From: Pyrenopolyporus hunteri
Lineage: Eukaryota; Ascomycota; Sordariomycetes; Xylariales; Hypoxylaceae
Assembly (NCBI GenBank): GCA_902806595.1
Contig: CADCXC010000005.1
Span: 1,984,001-2,048,000, forward strand
DNA: 64,000 nt
Direction of reading: 5' to 3'
Of the stretch, positions 1 to 10,899 are shown one piece after another. Under the pieces are notes generated by a model, which ran no database searches, was not told the origin of the DNA, and saw only the letters and a program-made list of their open reading frames with translations. Position 1 is the first letter of the stretch. Each line of letters begins with the position of its first letter. The position numbers were made by a program, and so were the translations under genes.

Positions 1-516
1 GTGCTTTTCAGGAAACTCCACTGGCTTGCAGGTGGAGTTTTCATGTGCTTCGCTGTCGCTATGTTCTTTCCGGTTTTTACGCCCAAGATCTTGTCGGTTA
101 CGCAGCCCGACGAGGCGAGCTTACTGCTACAGCCTGCAGCATTCATCCCACTCGGGTTCTTGTTTTGGAACCTCGGTGACCTTGGGGGGAGGGCCAGCTC
201 GCTCTTCCTGTCCCTCCGAGACCGGCCTGCCCTATTATTCGTAGCGAGCATTGCGCGGCTGATATTCCTACCCCTTTACGCCCTATGCAACCTGCACGGG
301 AAAGGGGCTGTTATTAATAGTGACGCTTTCTATCTCTTACTAGTCCAATTCCCGTTCGGCTTTACCACAGGCTGGCTAGGCTCTAATTGCATGATGGCTG
401 CCGGGGAGTGGGTTGAGGAGGGCGAACGCGAGGCCTCGGGCGGCTTCATGGGGTTGTCCCTTGTGGCTGGGTTGGCATTCGGTAGCCTGTTGAGCTTCAC
501 TGCTGCCGGGGTATAA
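1..516 (+). CDS. Equilibrative nucleoside transporter (ENT/SLC29 family), 3' part only
   Basis: The reading frame is already open at base 1, so the gene begins upstream of the window; only the last 171 codons are seen, without an intron. ENT proteins are 11-helix membrane carriers for nucleosides; the yeast homologue Fun26 works in the vacuolar membrane. The visible part has several hydrophobic segments (residues about 9-27, 43-60, 77-95, 107-125 and 145-168 of the fragment). It carries the family-like 'FWNLGDLGGR' stretch and the C-terminal pattern with the charged 'EWVEEGEREASGGFMG' loop before the last helix, as at the end of animal ENTs. The protein ends in 'SFTAAGV' just after the final helix, so the C-terminus looks complete. 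The GTG at base 1 is not a start. Substrate and membrane location cannot be decided from the fragment. Confidence 0.85.
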   Translation: MLFRKLHWLAGGVFMCFAVAMFFPVFTPKILSVTQPDEASLLLQPAAFIPLGFLFWNLGDLGGRASSLFLSLRDRPALLFVASIARLIFLPLYALCNLHGKGAVINSDAFYLLLVQFPFGFTTGWLGSNCMMAAGEWVEEGEREASGGFMGLSLVAGLAFGSLLSFTAAGV

Positions 517-1955
517 ACAGGACGGGACGGGGCAATGAAATACACGTAGGACTTTTTTTTCGAAAGATACATACAGAAGCAGGCGATCGATCATACCAGG
601 GGCGTATTGGGGTATGGCGTTATGGGTGTGCATGATGCAATAGATCTTACCTCAGTTATTAGTAGGATGATGAATGGGTTTCTTATTTCTTATTTCTTAT
701 TTCTTACCACGTTAGGGGAACACCTACCTATGTTGGTTAATAGGCGCATACCCGACCGGGTGGATATTAGATCGCCATGCATGTGCGCGGTAGCGAATGA
801 ACGTGCCAGCATCATCCCTCACGATGATCCCGTTTATTGCTAGCTTGGTACTAGGTACGCAAACTATTTGCAGGCGGCGCTACCATTTAATCTCGATCAA
901 CTTCGGTCACACGGGAACACGGAACACTGCCTGGGGGCGTATCTACGTATCGACATGGAAGTATAGGGGTCCATACGACGGTCTAGACGGCAGGTAGGTG
1001 CTCAAAGGTGGTAGGTACGTGTACCTAAGTAGGCCTAGGTAGGTTTAGGGAGGTTCAGGTAGGTTTAGGTAGGGTTAGACATGGCGTCTTCTATTCGATG
1101 GGCTGAGGGGAGTTCGATAGCGTCTTCTACTAAATTTATCTTTTTTAGGACCTACATATTATGGTTTAGGGAGGGAACCGCCCTCTGTGCATAGGACTGC
1201 GCCACCCGGTACCCTAGAGGTTCCCTTCCAAGGGTTTGGTTTGATTTTTGCTTTTTCCTCTCTTCAGCTTCTCCAGGTCGGCTACGGACAGCCGCATAAG
1301 GTGTTAAATGTTCCCAGCGGCAGATTGAAGCTCAACGTCATAAATGGAGTCCAATTTCTCCATTTCGCCTTGTCTAAGTCGGTCTCGATTACCATTCCAT
1401 TTTTTTATTAGGGAGGGTCTCTTAGATCTTATTTTTCTTCTTCTCAATCCAGTTTTTCATTCCCCAGTATTCGGGACGGCCTTGAATCATATAAGAGTTT
1501 TTCTATAATTATACCTATTCTGCTTGGTTTGTCCTGCAGGTAGGCAACTTCAGTAACTAATACCTCCCATACCTACCAAACCATATCACACCGTACCATA
1601 TCTCCTTTGGGTCTTCGATAAGTCGTTCGTTTAACTATCATTTTAACCAGCAAGCAAACCGGGCGGCTAGGTAAAAAAAGAAAAAGAGAGGGTTACGTGC
1701 TTCTGCCTTCTTATCAGGAAAGTTAATTTTTAGGTTGCCGCTATACTGGACAAAGGGAGCGACTTAATCGTCCGATCCTCGTTATAATTCATTCACTCTC
1801 TCTCTCTCTCTCTTACACGCACACACACACGTACCCTCTCTATCTCTCTCTCTCTCTCCTCTGCAAAGTTTTCTAGATGCGCTTCTTTTTCAACGTAGCG
1901 CTTTCTCAGGACAGCTCGCGGGATTCTACTCCGGTCTAAAATCGTGGAGCTCGCC
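517..1955. other. Intergenic region with CT/CA microsatellite
   Basis: No convincing gene is seen. 1017-1078 is rich in TAGG-type units (taggtaggttt-like). 1795-1860 is a (CT)n tract interrupted by a short (CA)n run, about 95 bp upstream of the next start codon. Pyrimidine-rich tracts just upstream of the start are common in ascomycete promoters and 5' leaders, so it is probably part of the kinase gene's leader or promoter. Short open frames here lack family resemblance. Confidence 0.6.
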
Positions 1956-3065
1956 ATGAAGCCTCTAAAGGACATATGGAGCGAGCTCTCCAAACCGCTC
2001 CCCGCAGGATTAGGCGCCGGACACATTGGGCCTGCCATCACACAAAAGGAGCTATATGAGTTGAGCTATATTCTTCGCAGAGCTGAATTCACCCATCTAG
2101 CTGAGGGCCGCGCCAACGCCGTCTTCGCCATCAGGGAGCCGAAGGATCCATCCATCCCCATGGGGTTCTTCCAGGGGACCTTATTACGTGTGCCTAAAGC
2201 CACACCCGATGTCACTCCGTGCGACTACGAAACCCTTCAGGACTTTCAAGAGAAATTCGTCGACGTTCACGTCGGTCGCCAGCATATCGTTCCCCAGATC
2301 CTCGTTACCATCACCCAGGAAATAGCCGATGCTCTGAACTTCAAGCGCGAGCACGCTCTCCGCGTCAAGGGTATATGGGGTGACCAGAGCACCATCCAGG
2401 CTGGCCATGCGATGCTTGTCGAAGACATGGGCCCGTCCCCGGGCTACGTAACCCTCGAGTTCAAACCGAAGTGGCTGGCACAATCTCCGATGGCGCCGAA
2501 AGACGCAACGCGATGTCGGACCTGCGCGAGAGAGGCACTCCGCACCACCAAGCTAAGGAAAAGAGGGTACAAGGTTTCACCACCTGTCTGTCCCCTCGGG
2601 CTGCTCCACCAGAATCGTGCGGTGGTCATGAGCACCATCGACCGGCTCGCGCCCAAGTGGACCGAGCGGGACCGAGAACGGCTGGCCGACGCCCTCAGGG
2701 AGAGCGGCGTCCTCGAGCGACTCCGCGACCTGCAACAAGAGGGCGACTCGGGCGACGCGCTATTCACCAGCCCCTCGGACGCGAGATTCGGCCTCTCGAT
2801 GACGCTGCGCGACTGCTCCTGCTTCGTGCGCATGCCGATCGATCAGAACGCGCCCGTCATCATCAAGCTCGCCGACGTCGACAAGAAGAACTGGCGTCAG
2901 AAGCAGACCTACTGGCAGAAGCGCCACGACGACCTCGTTAAGGGCGGGTGGTACAGGGGCGAGGAAATACCGCCAGTGGAGACGGCCTGCGTCCTGGCAC
3001 TCGAGTACAACCTCAAAAGAGGTCTCGACACTCCTCCGGCGTTTCGCGCGAGGCTGGAGCGCTGA
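1956..3065 (+). CDS. ipk1: Inositol-pentakisphosphate 2-kinase (IPK1)
   Basis: A single-exon gene of 369 aa. The enzyme phosphorylates the 2-position of inositol 1,3,4,5,6-pentakisphosphate with ATP to make phytate (InsP6), which in yeast supports mRNA export. Family marks visible here are 'AEGRAN' near residues 49-54 (nucleotide-binding lobe), 'EFKPKW' at 168-173, the zinc-type 'CRTC' at 187-190, 'CPLGL' at 212-216, 'TLRDCSCF' near 283-290 and 'KLADVDKKN' near 304-312, corresponding to the family's late D-x-D/K metal and phosphate-binding region. The open frame starts at a GTG at 1944, but the first ATG at 1956 has a good context (tcgccATGa) and gives a normal N-terminus. Its upstream leader holds a CT-rich tract. 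The length is typical for short fungal IPK1 proteins. Confidence 0.9.
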   Translation: MKPLKDIWSELSKPLPAGLGAGHIGPAITQKELYELSYILRRAEFTHLAEGRANAVFAIREPKDPSIPMGFFQGTLLRVPKATPDVTPCDYETLQDFQEKFVDVHVGRQHIVPQILVTITQEIADALNFKREHALRVKGIWGDQSTIQAGHAMLVEDMGPSPGYVTLEFKPKWLAQSPMAPKDATRCRTCAREALRTTKLRKRGYKVSPPVCPLGLLHQNRAVVMSTIDRLAPKWTERDRERLADALRESGVLERLRDLQQEGDSGDALFTSPSDARFGLSMTLRDCSCFVRMPIDQNAPVIIKLADVDKKNWRQKQTYWQKRHDDLVKGGWYRGEEIPPVETACVLALEYNLKRGLDTPPAFRARLER

Positions 3066-4600
3066 GAAGACTCTGACGATGCTACGGCCGCAGCGGGCTT
3101 GGCGGCTCTATTTTTTTTTTGCTATGTTTGTGTCGCATTTTTTTTTTCTTCATGTCATGTCTTACGGTTATGAGAAGATGATCTTCATGCTACAAGTAAT
3201 CACACCGGGAAACAAAAAGGGGGGTCGGGGGAGCATCTGGTTGGGTGGGTGGCACGCGTCCGTTACACAATATTATAGACGGGTTCTTTGGTCGCGAGGC
3301 CACGAGTCGGCAAGTACGTCTGTATTTTTTTCTCTCCTGTTGTTGAGCATCGTGGGGGCGGTTTTTCTTTTTCTTCTTCTCATTCTACATTGGAACATGG
3401 TCGTAGAAGAGGGTTACTAAAAAAAAAGTAAAGTAAGGGGGAAGAGGGAAGTATGTAATATGACTGCGCAATAAAACCGCCTCTCGCAAAGGCTTTCTCA
3501 AGCTGAACTTTTGGCCACACACGTCACGATCTTTCGTGAGGCTCTATACGACTCTGACGTCTGAGAGGATCATTTCATTCCCGTCTTACTACATGGTAAA
3601 ACTTCAACCGTATCCTTGCGATCTCGGATGCCCGCCTGCGGCAAGGCTACGTCTAATACCGGTAGGTAAAAATCCCCGACGGTTGTGGCTGTTTGGTGAC
3701 AGGCAAACGGGATCGATCTCTGAATGATCTACGGATGTTGTACTTTAGTACACATGATTCTGATCAGATCTGCAAACGTATAAATCTTGACCAATTAATA
3801 CACCCTGTTTTTAACATAAGCCGAACTTCTTTCCCCCCTTCCCCTCCTTTTTTTATGGTTCTCTCCCTCCTCCATTATTATGTGAAGATCATTACATGAA
3901 ATGTCTCGGCGCGGGTGGTGAGAACGCAAAACACGCATGCCACACACGATTTACTTACTTACCTACCTACCTACCTACTTATGTCCGTCCGGGTGGATGG
4001 GACGGGGAACTCGGGCGAGGCATTGGCCCTGGGGCTTGCTAGGTAGGGCTGCTAGGCCGAGTTTGACGCCACCAGACCCCCCCGTCTGGTCTTTAGATTC
4101 CCAGATCCGAGGTTGGCGCCATCTATCCGTCAATAGTAGGTTCCCAGCCCTAAGTTTCTGGACTGCTCGCGTGCTCCCCTCGATGGTGGCAGGAGTTGGC
4201 GCGTACTACCCAGAGACCGCGCACTGCGTAGTAAAGCAGGTGGATGAACTACCTAGAGAGGTAAAAAGTGCATGCGATGGTGTCGGGCTAAAGAAGTTGG
4301 GTGGTGTCAGTTGTCAACGTCAGTCAGTCATTCGGAAGGGGTATACAGGCCGCACGTGCACACGTGCATTATTTACTATGCATTCACTTACACTTATGTC
4401 CGTATCTCCACAGGTTGGGTACCTTACCCTGAGGGCACAGGTCTTTCCGTATCTCCCTTTGCCCCGGGCTAAGGTTACTTACTTACCGAGCTTGGCTAGC
4501 GCAGACGAGCATAAACCGCTTGCTCCTAGCGCGTCTTCTCCGCAGGACCCGTAAAATTCTCTTCGCTAGCTAATTAACAGCTCGACATGGTATTGAAACG
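3066..4600. other. Intergenic region next to RIP block; no supported gene
   Basis: Contains T-rich stretches at 3110-3150 and a (TTAC/CTAC)n run at 3953-3979. A 205-codon open frame (3937-4554, +) begins inside this simple repeat, has no recognisable domain and ends just before the AT-rich block, so it is not called as a gene. Confidence 0.5.
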
Positions 4601-4644
4601 TACGTACATTTAAGAAAATAAAGTACTTTAATTAAAGAGAAAAA

Positions 4645-4739
4645 TGTTACATAACTATATAAGATTAATATATAATACGTATCGATAAAATATATAATAT
4701 AAAATTTAAAATTTAATTATAATAATATATAATATTTAT
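4645..4739 (+). repeat. Left terminal direct repeat (LTR-like) of block 1
   Basis: Begins TGTTACATAAC and pairs with 10192-10286 at a constant offset of 5547 bp. Its outer (left) part keeps G and C residues that are A or T in the right copy, while its inner part is more mutated. Confidence 0.65.
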
Positions 4740-5100
4740 ATTCGAAGTTTTTTCGAAATATTATTTCGAATTTTTTTTTTAAGAAAAAAATTCGAAAAAA
4801 AAAATAAAAATTAATTACGTAAAAATTTACGAATTATATTTTTTATATTATATTAATTATATATTATATTATATTACGTTACGTTATATTATATTATATT
4901 AATTAATTACGTATATATTTTATATAATAATTTATATTATATTTTTATTTAATTAATAAAATTATTTAATTAAATCGTTATATATATTATAATTATTATA
5001 TTTAAAATTATTTATATTTTAATAAATAATTTTATTAATTAAATTAATTTAATTAAATTAATTTAATTATATAAATTTAATTTTAATTTAACGTATAATT

Positions 5101-5212
5101 CGAATTAAATAAATCGAATTAAATAAATCGAATTAAATAAATTAAATTAAATAAATCGAATTAAATAAATCGAATTAAATAAATCGAATTAAATAAATTA
5201 AATTATATAAAT
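5101..5212. repeat. 14-bp tandem repeat in RIPped DNA
   Basis: About eight copies of the unit CGAATTAAATAAAT, two of which begin TA instead of CG. It is flanked by three dispersed copies of a longer AT-rich unit containing 'taatttaacgtataatt' (about 5062, 5203 and 5283). Confidence 0.8.
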
Positions 5213-5473
5213 TTAATTTTAATTTAACGTATAATTCGATTTAAAAAAATTAAATTAAATAAATTTATATAAAAAATTCGAATTATATAAATTTAATTTT
5301 AATTTAACGTATAATTTTATTTAAAAAATTCGAATTATATAAATTTAATTATATAAATTTAATTATATAAATTTAATTTTAATTCGACGTATTTTTTATA
5401 ATATTTTTCGAAAAATTTTTCGAATTATATATTTAAAATTAAATATAAAAAAATTATACGAATAATTATTTAC

Positions 5474-5828
5474 GACGATTTTATCGAAAAATAATAAAAA
5501 TAACTTTTCGCGACGATTTTATCGAAAAATAATATAAAATAATTATTTACGACGATTTTTTTAAAAAGTAATATAGGGTAGTTTTTCGCGACGATTTTTT
5601 CGAAAAATAATATAAAATAGTTATTTACGACGATTTTTTCGAAAGATTTTTAAAAAAGTAGTAAAAGTAACTTTTTGCGATAATTTCATCGAAAAGTAAT
5701 ATAAAGTAACTTTTCGCGACGATTTTTTAAAAAATAATAAAGGTAACTTTTTACGACGACTTTTTCGAAAAATAATATAAAGTGGTTTTTTACGACGATT
5801 CTTCGAAAAATAACACGAATAATTTTTC
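5474..5828. repeat. ~39-bp minisatellite (about 9 units)
   Basis: Units begin GACGATTTT and carry TCGAAAAATAATA in the middle, ending in TTTTCGC or TTTAC. Most units are 38-39 bp; one is longer through an internal insertion. Unit divergence is mostly transitions, as expected for a tandem array hit by RIP. Confidence 0.75.
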
Positions 5829-7051
5829 GTAAAAATTAAAAAATATTACGAAAATTATATTAAAAATTATATTAAAAATTATATTAAAAGTTATATTAAA
5901 AATTATATTAATAATTATATTAAAAAATATATAATTATAAAAATAATCGTAAAATTCGAAAAAAATTAAAAGTTATTATATTATTTTATAAAAGTAATTT
6001 TTAATTAAATTTATAAATATTAAATATAATATTAATAATATTTTTTATAAATTTTTTTATTTTTTTTTTAATATTTTAATAATTATTTCGAATTATTAAA
6101 TAATAAATTATTTCATATTATTAATAATTTTTTTTTCGATAAATTATTTATTTTAATTAATTTATTTCGTTTATTTTATACGAAAATTCAACGATTTATA
6201 TTTTTATATTTTTTATTTTTTTTTTTAATAAATTATTTTTATAAATTTAAATTTAAAAAATTAAATTAAAAATTTATTATAATTTATAATAATAAAATAT
6301 TTATTTAAATCGAATATTAAATTTATAAATTTAATTTTTATTTATACGATTTTATATAATAAAAATTATATATATTTAAATTTTAATATATATAACGATT
6401 TAAACGTATTTTATATTTTTTCGATTAAATAAATAAAAAAAAAAAAATTTTCGTAAATTTTTATACGATTAATAAAAAAAATATAAAAAAATTTAAATAA
6501 AAATAATTAATATATTAAAAATAATAATAATATTATTTTTTTTTAATATAAAAAAAATACGATTATTTTTTTTAATTTTTATTTTATTACGTTTTATTTA
6601 ATTAAAATTTTTTAAATTTATTAAACGTCGTTATATTTTTAATAATTTCGAAAAAACGTTTATTATTTTATTATTTAAAATTTTCGAATAAAATACGTCG
6701 AAAATTTTAATTATATTATTATTAAAAAATATTTCATTATTTTTATTAATAAATTAATTATTTTCGACATTCGAAATAAAGTTTTAATTTTTATTTATTA
6801 TTTATAAAAATATTTTTTTTAATTTTAACGATTTTTTTTATTAATTAAATTAAAAAAAAACGATAATATAATTAATATTATAAATAATAATCGATAAAAT
6901 TAAATTAAATAAATATACGTTTATTAAAAATTAATTCGATGTAAAATAATTATTAAAAATAAAAAATACGTTATTTATAATAAATTTAATAATAAAATTA
7001 ATCGCGTAAATATTTATACGCGTTAATTAAAATAATAATAAAAATTTTTAA

Positions 7052-7062
7052 AATAATAATAA

Positions 7063-7114
<52 letters not shown>

Positions 7115-7134
7115 GACGATAATAATAATAATAA
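7052..7134. repeat. (AAT)n microsatellite
   Basis: About 27 AAT triplets with small interruptions (a CGACGAT near 7113-7119), inside the RIP block and close to the foldback element. Confidence 0.85.
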
Positions 7135-7204
7135 ATTAATATTAAAATTAAAAAAAATAAATTATTTTAATTTTATAATAAAAAATTTAAAAAATATAAA
7201 ATTA

Positions 7205-7977
7205 AGAGTTTTACTATTAGCACTCCCTAAAATTGCTATCGGACCTTATTGGCACTCCCAATACAAAAAGTACATCTCCCACCCCGTACTCGGCCCCACT
7301 AACACATTCTCATACAAAAATGCAGCAAAACCAGATAGTCTCTCCGAGTACGGGTACACTTTTTCAATTGATTCAATTACATACAGCTCCCACCATATAT
7401 CCCACTATATATTCTATTATATCCCACCCATTCTAAGGATACAAAATATAAAAAATACATCGCCAGTTTCGCCTCAATTAGACCTTTCTAATGGTACAGG
7501 TTTCATATCGGTGCATGCCCTATTTCGAAAGCTATTCGAATATATACTCAATTCCATACGGGTGTCAAAGGTGTAAGTGGTGGCCCGGGGTGGTCATGTG
7601 ATCCCCTTTTGCGGTCGCATACCCCTTTGACATCCGTATGGAATTAAGTATATATTCAAATAGTTTTTGAAATAGGGCATGCACCGATATGAAACCTATA
7701 CCATTAGAAAGGTCTAATTGAGGCGAAACTGGCGATGTATTTTTTATATTTTGCATCCTTAGAATGGGTGGGATATAATAGAATATATAGTGGGATATAT
7801 GGTGGGAGCTGTATGTAATTGAATCAATTGAAAAAGGGCATAAGGTGTACATTATGTATTAACGCGATTGTACGTAGATTTGTATGTGGGGTTGTTAGAT
7901 ACGGCAGGTATTTTAATGTATTGGGAGTGCCAATAAGGCCCGATAGCAAAACGAGGGAGTGCCAATAGCAAAACTCT
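7205..7977. mobile_element. Foldback / MITE-like DNA element, largely un-RIPped, nested in the RIP block
   Basis: A 773-bp near-palindrome: left arm 7205-7570 is the inverted copy of right arm 7625-7977, around a 54-bp loop that holds most of its GC. Both ends start AGAGTTTTRCTATTRGCACTCCC, and within each end TTATTGGCACTCCC recurs as a subterminal repeat. The trinucleotide TTA flanks both sides (7202-7204 and 7978-7980), which would fit a TWA target duplication of the PIF/Harbinger type, though in such AT-rich DNA this could be chance. Inner arms (about 7352-7570 and 7625-7842) are about 96% identical and differ only by transitions. No transposase gene is present, so it would be non-autonomous. 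Two open frames inside it are by-products of the palindrome. Confidence 0.8.
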
Positions 7978-10191
7978 TTATAAATATATTATCGAAGGAA
8001 AAAAAAAACATTTAAAATTTTTAAAAACGTTTTATTAAAATATATAATAATATATTTTTATAATTTAAAAAAATTTTTATATATTAATTTTAATATTTTT
8101 AAAAAAAAAATTAACGTAATCGTTTATTACGTAAAAAAATTTTTTTTTTAAAAATTTATATAAAATAATAAATTTATAAATTTTATATTAAAAATAATTA
8201 TTTAATTAATAATTTTTTTATTTAAATTTTTAATAATAATAAAAAAAATTATTAATTAATAAAAATAAAAATTTTCGAATTTATATAAACGTTAAAAAAA
8301 ATTAAATATTTTATAAATATTACGTAAATAAAAATATATATTTTTATCGATTATAAAATTATTTTAAATATAATTAAATATAAAAATTTAATTAATTTAA
8401 TAATATTAAATAATAAAAATTTTCGTTTAATACGTATAATAAAATATATTAATAAATTTACTTTTATTATTATATATAAATTTAAAAAATAATATATTAT
8501 ATTTAACGTTTTATTATATTTATTAATAAACGAAAAAAAAAATCAATAAAATTAATAATTTAATAATTTAAATAAATTTTTTAATAATATAAATAATAAT
8601 TAAATTTTTTTTTTAAAATAATTTATTTAATTATAATTATTTTCGAAAACGAATAATTTAATTAATTTAATTTAAAAAATATAATATTAATTTAAATATT
8701 TTCGAAATTTAAAATTAAATTATAATAAAGTTATTTTTTTGATTTATAATAAAAAATAATATTAAATATAATAAAGTAAAATAATTTATTACGCGAAAAT
8801 ACGGCGATTTTTTTTTTTTATTTTAAAAATAATTTATTTTAAAAATAAAACGAAACGTTAAATAAATTATATATTTTTCGATTATATAATATAAAAGTAT
8901 TTAAATTAATTTACGAGTTTTTATATATAAAATTAAATAACGTATAAAATTAATTTATAAATTTCGTTTTAAACGTTAAAAAATTTCGTAAATAAATAAA
9001 ATTATATTTTTAATATTTAATAATATATTTTTAAATTTATAAATTATATAAAACGTTATAATTAATTATTAAATTATTAATATTATTTTATACGATTATA
9101 TTAAATATCGCGTTAAAATTATTAAAAATTTAAAACGAAAATAACGTTTTTAATATTATTATAAATAAATTTAATAAAATAATTATATTATTTTTTAATA
9201 AATATAATTAAACGGTTTTTTAATAAATAAACGTATTTTATTTTAATTTATTTATAATTAATTAAAAAATTTTTAAAATTATTATTTTAAATCGAAATTC
9301 GAAATTTATAATAAATTTTTAATAATAATTTTAAAAATAAATCGATATAAAATTATTTTACGTTATAATATATTATATTTAAACGAATAAATAATTAAAA
9401 CGATATATTTTATAAGTAAAATTAACATTTAAATATTATTTTTAAATTTTAAAAAATTACGTTATTTAAAAAAAATATTTATTAACGTTATAATATTAAA
9501 TTAATATAATAAAATTTATAATAATTAAAATAAACTTTTTAAAAATATTATATAATTTTACGTCGAATAATATAATTTAATTTTTCGATTAAAATAATAT
9601 AATTAAAATTTTATTAATAAAAATAAAAATATACGACGTTATTATTTTCGTATTAATAATAATAAAAAAATATTATAACGTAAAATATAAATTTATATTT
9701 TTTAAAAAAAACGATAAAATTTTTTTATATTTATATAAAAGTTATAATATTTTTATAATAATATATTTAAATAAAAAATTTAATTAATAATTTATAAAAT
9801 TATTTAAAATATTAAAATAAATAAATAAATTAATTTATAAATTAAAATTTTTAAAATATTTTAAAATATACGATATTATATTAATTAATTATTTAAAATT
9901 AACGTCGTTTATAAATTTATTCGTATAAATATTATTTTTTTTAAATAAAATAATTTCGAAATTATTCGATAAAAAAATTATAATAAAAAATAAAAAATAT
10001 AATAAAATTTTAATTAAATATATTAATTTAAATAATAAATATATTAAATAAATATTTTTAAAAAATTTAAACGTTAAAAATGAAAATTCTTTTATAAAAT
10101 TTAAAATAAAAAAAAATTAATTATTTTATATATATAATTAAAAAAATATAAAAATAATAAAAATATTATTAATTTTTTTAAGTTTCGATAA

Positions 10192-10286
10192 TATTATATA
10201 ATTATATAAAATTAATATATAATATATATCGATAAAATATATAATATAAAACTTAAAGTTTAATTATAATAATATATAATATTTAC
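10192..10286 (+). repeat. Right terminal direct repeat (LTR-like) of block 1
   Basis: Partner of 4645-4739. Here the outer (right) part is the better preserved one (it keeps AAACTTAAAG and TTTAC), while its inner start is fully converted to A/T. Confidence 0.65.
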
Positions 10287-10899
10287 TAGGTTTATAAACA
10301 TTAAATGTAATAAAAAGGAAAAAAAAACGACGGGAAAATAAAAAGGAAAGAATAAAAATTTATTCGCGCTAACTCCCCATTTCATAAAAAGCTGCATAAG
10401 GAAAATCACTAATCGCTCCCTGGTACCTCTGCTACCCTACTGAATTTTACTGGCTTATACCGCTTTGACCTGGCGAAGCTTGCGTAGCATAGCGTCATCT
10501 CCCTTGCACGATTTCCTTGAAAGTCCCCTGTGAATTTCCTCTTGGGCATTTTCCCAATCCGCATCAAACCTATCCGACCTATCGAAACCTATCGACCCTA
10601 CGCAGCAGCTCCAACGACCCCCTTCAATCCACTTCATCCGTCCTATCATACGATCGGTACCCTGCCCGCCACAACTTCACCGCACACGATCAGCCATCGT
10701 CTCGTTCTGTTTTTTGTGGTCCGATCAGCCAATTCCCCCGGCCGGCCGCCACCACGACCGACTCACCGACTCGCATCGTATTTTAGTCCCCATCCTAAAT
10801 CCAACACCGCCCGTTCTCTCCCCTGTACCACCCAACCCCAAAGGTCGCTCCAGCGTATACAGGTCGAACCTACGATGCGAATCTAATGCTTCACTCGCC
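10287..10899. promoter_or_regulatory. Upstream region of mdm34
   Basis: Composition returns to normal right after the RIP block. The stretch 10560-10890 is C/CT-rich on the + strand, as expected for a fungal promoter and 5' leader. The Mdm34 frame stays open upstream to 10714, which would allow a 62-residue N-terminal extension, but the family starts at MAFNFNW. Confidence 0.5.

Larger units (their letters stand above)
4645..10286. mobile_element. RIP-destroyed retroelement-like block with ~95-bp terminal direct repeats
   Basis: A 5.64-kb, extremely AT-rich block is bounded by direct repeats at 4645-4739 and 10192-10286. The two copies align without gaps, and nearly all differences are C/T or G/A. 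For example, the left copy begins TGTTACATAAC where the right copy has TATTATATAAT. Terminal direct repeats starting with TG suggest short LTRs. Removing the nested foldback element leaves about 4.87 kb. No gene, primer-binding site or polypurine tract can be read because RIP has removed nearly all information. Almost every surviving C is in CpG. No clear target-site duplication is seen. The outer edges could be slightly off, and another kind of repeat with direct ends is possible. Confidence 0.65.

Noticed and set aside
3937..4554. 205-codon open frame on the + strand
   Set aside because: It begins inside a (CTAC)n simple repeat, has no recognisable domain or consistent codon bias, and this length is marginally expected by chance in 64 kb.
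7233..7852. Open frames of 67 and 95 codons inside the foldback element
   Set aside because: They are mirror products of the same palindromic sequence on opposite strands and lack protein features.
10714..10899. N-terminal extension of Mdm34 from an upstream in-frame ATG
   Set aside because: The family start MAFNFNWSPL at 10900 is conserved, and the upstream part looks like a C-rich leader.
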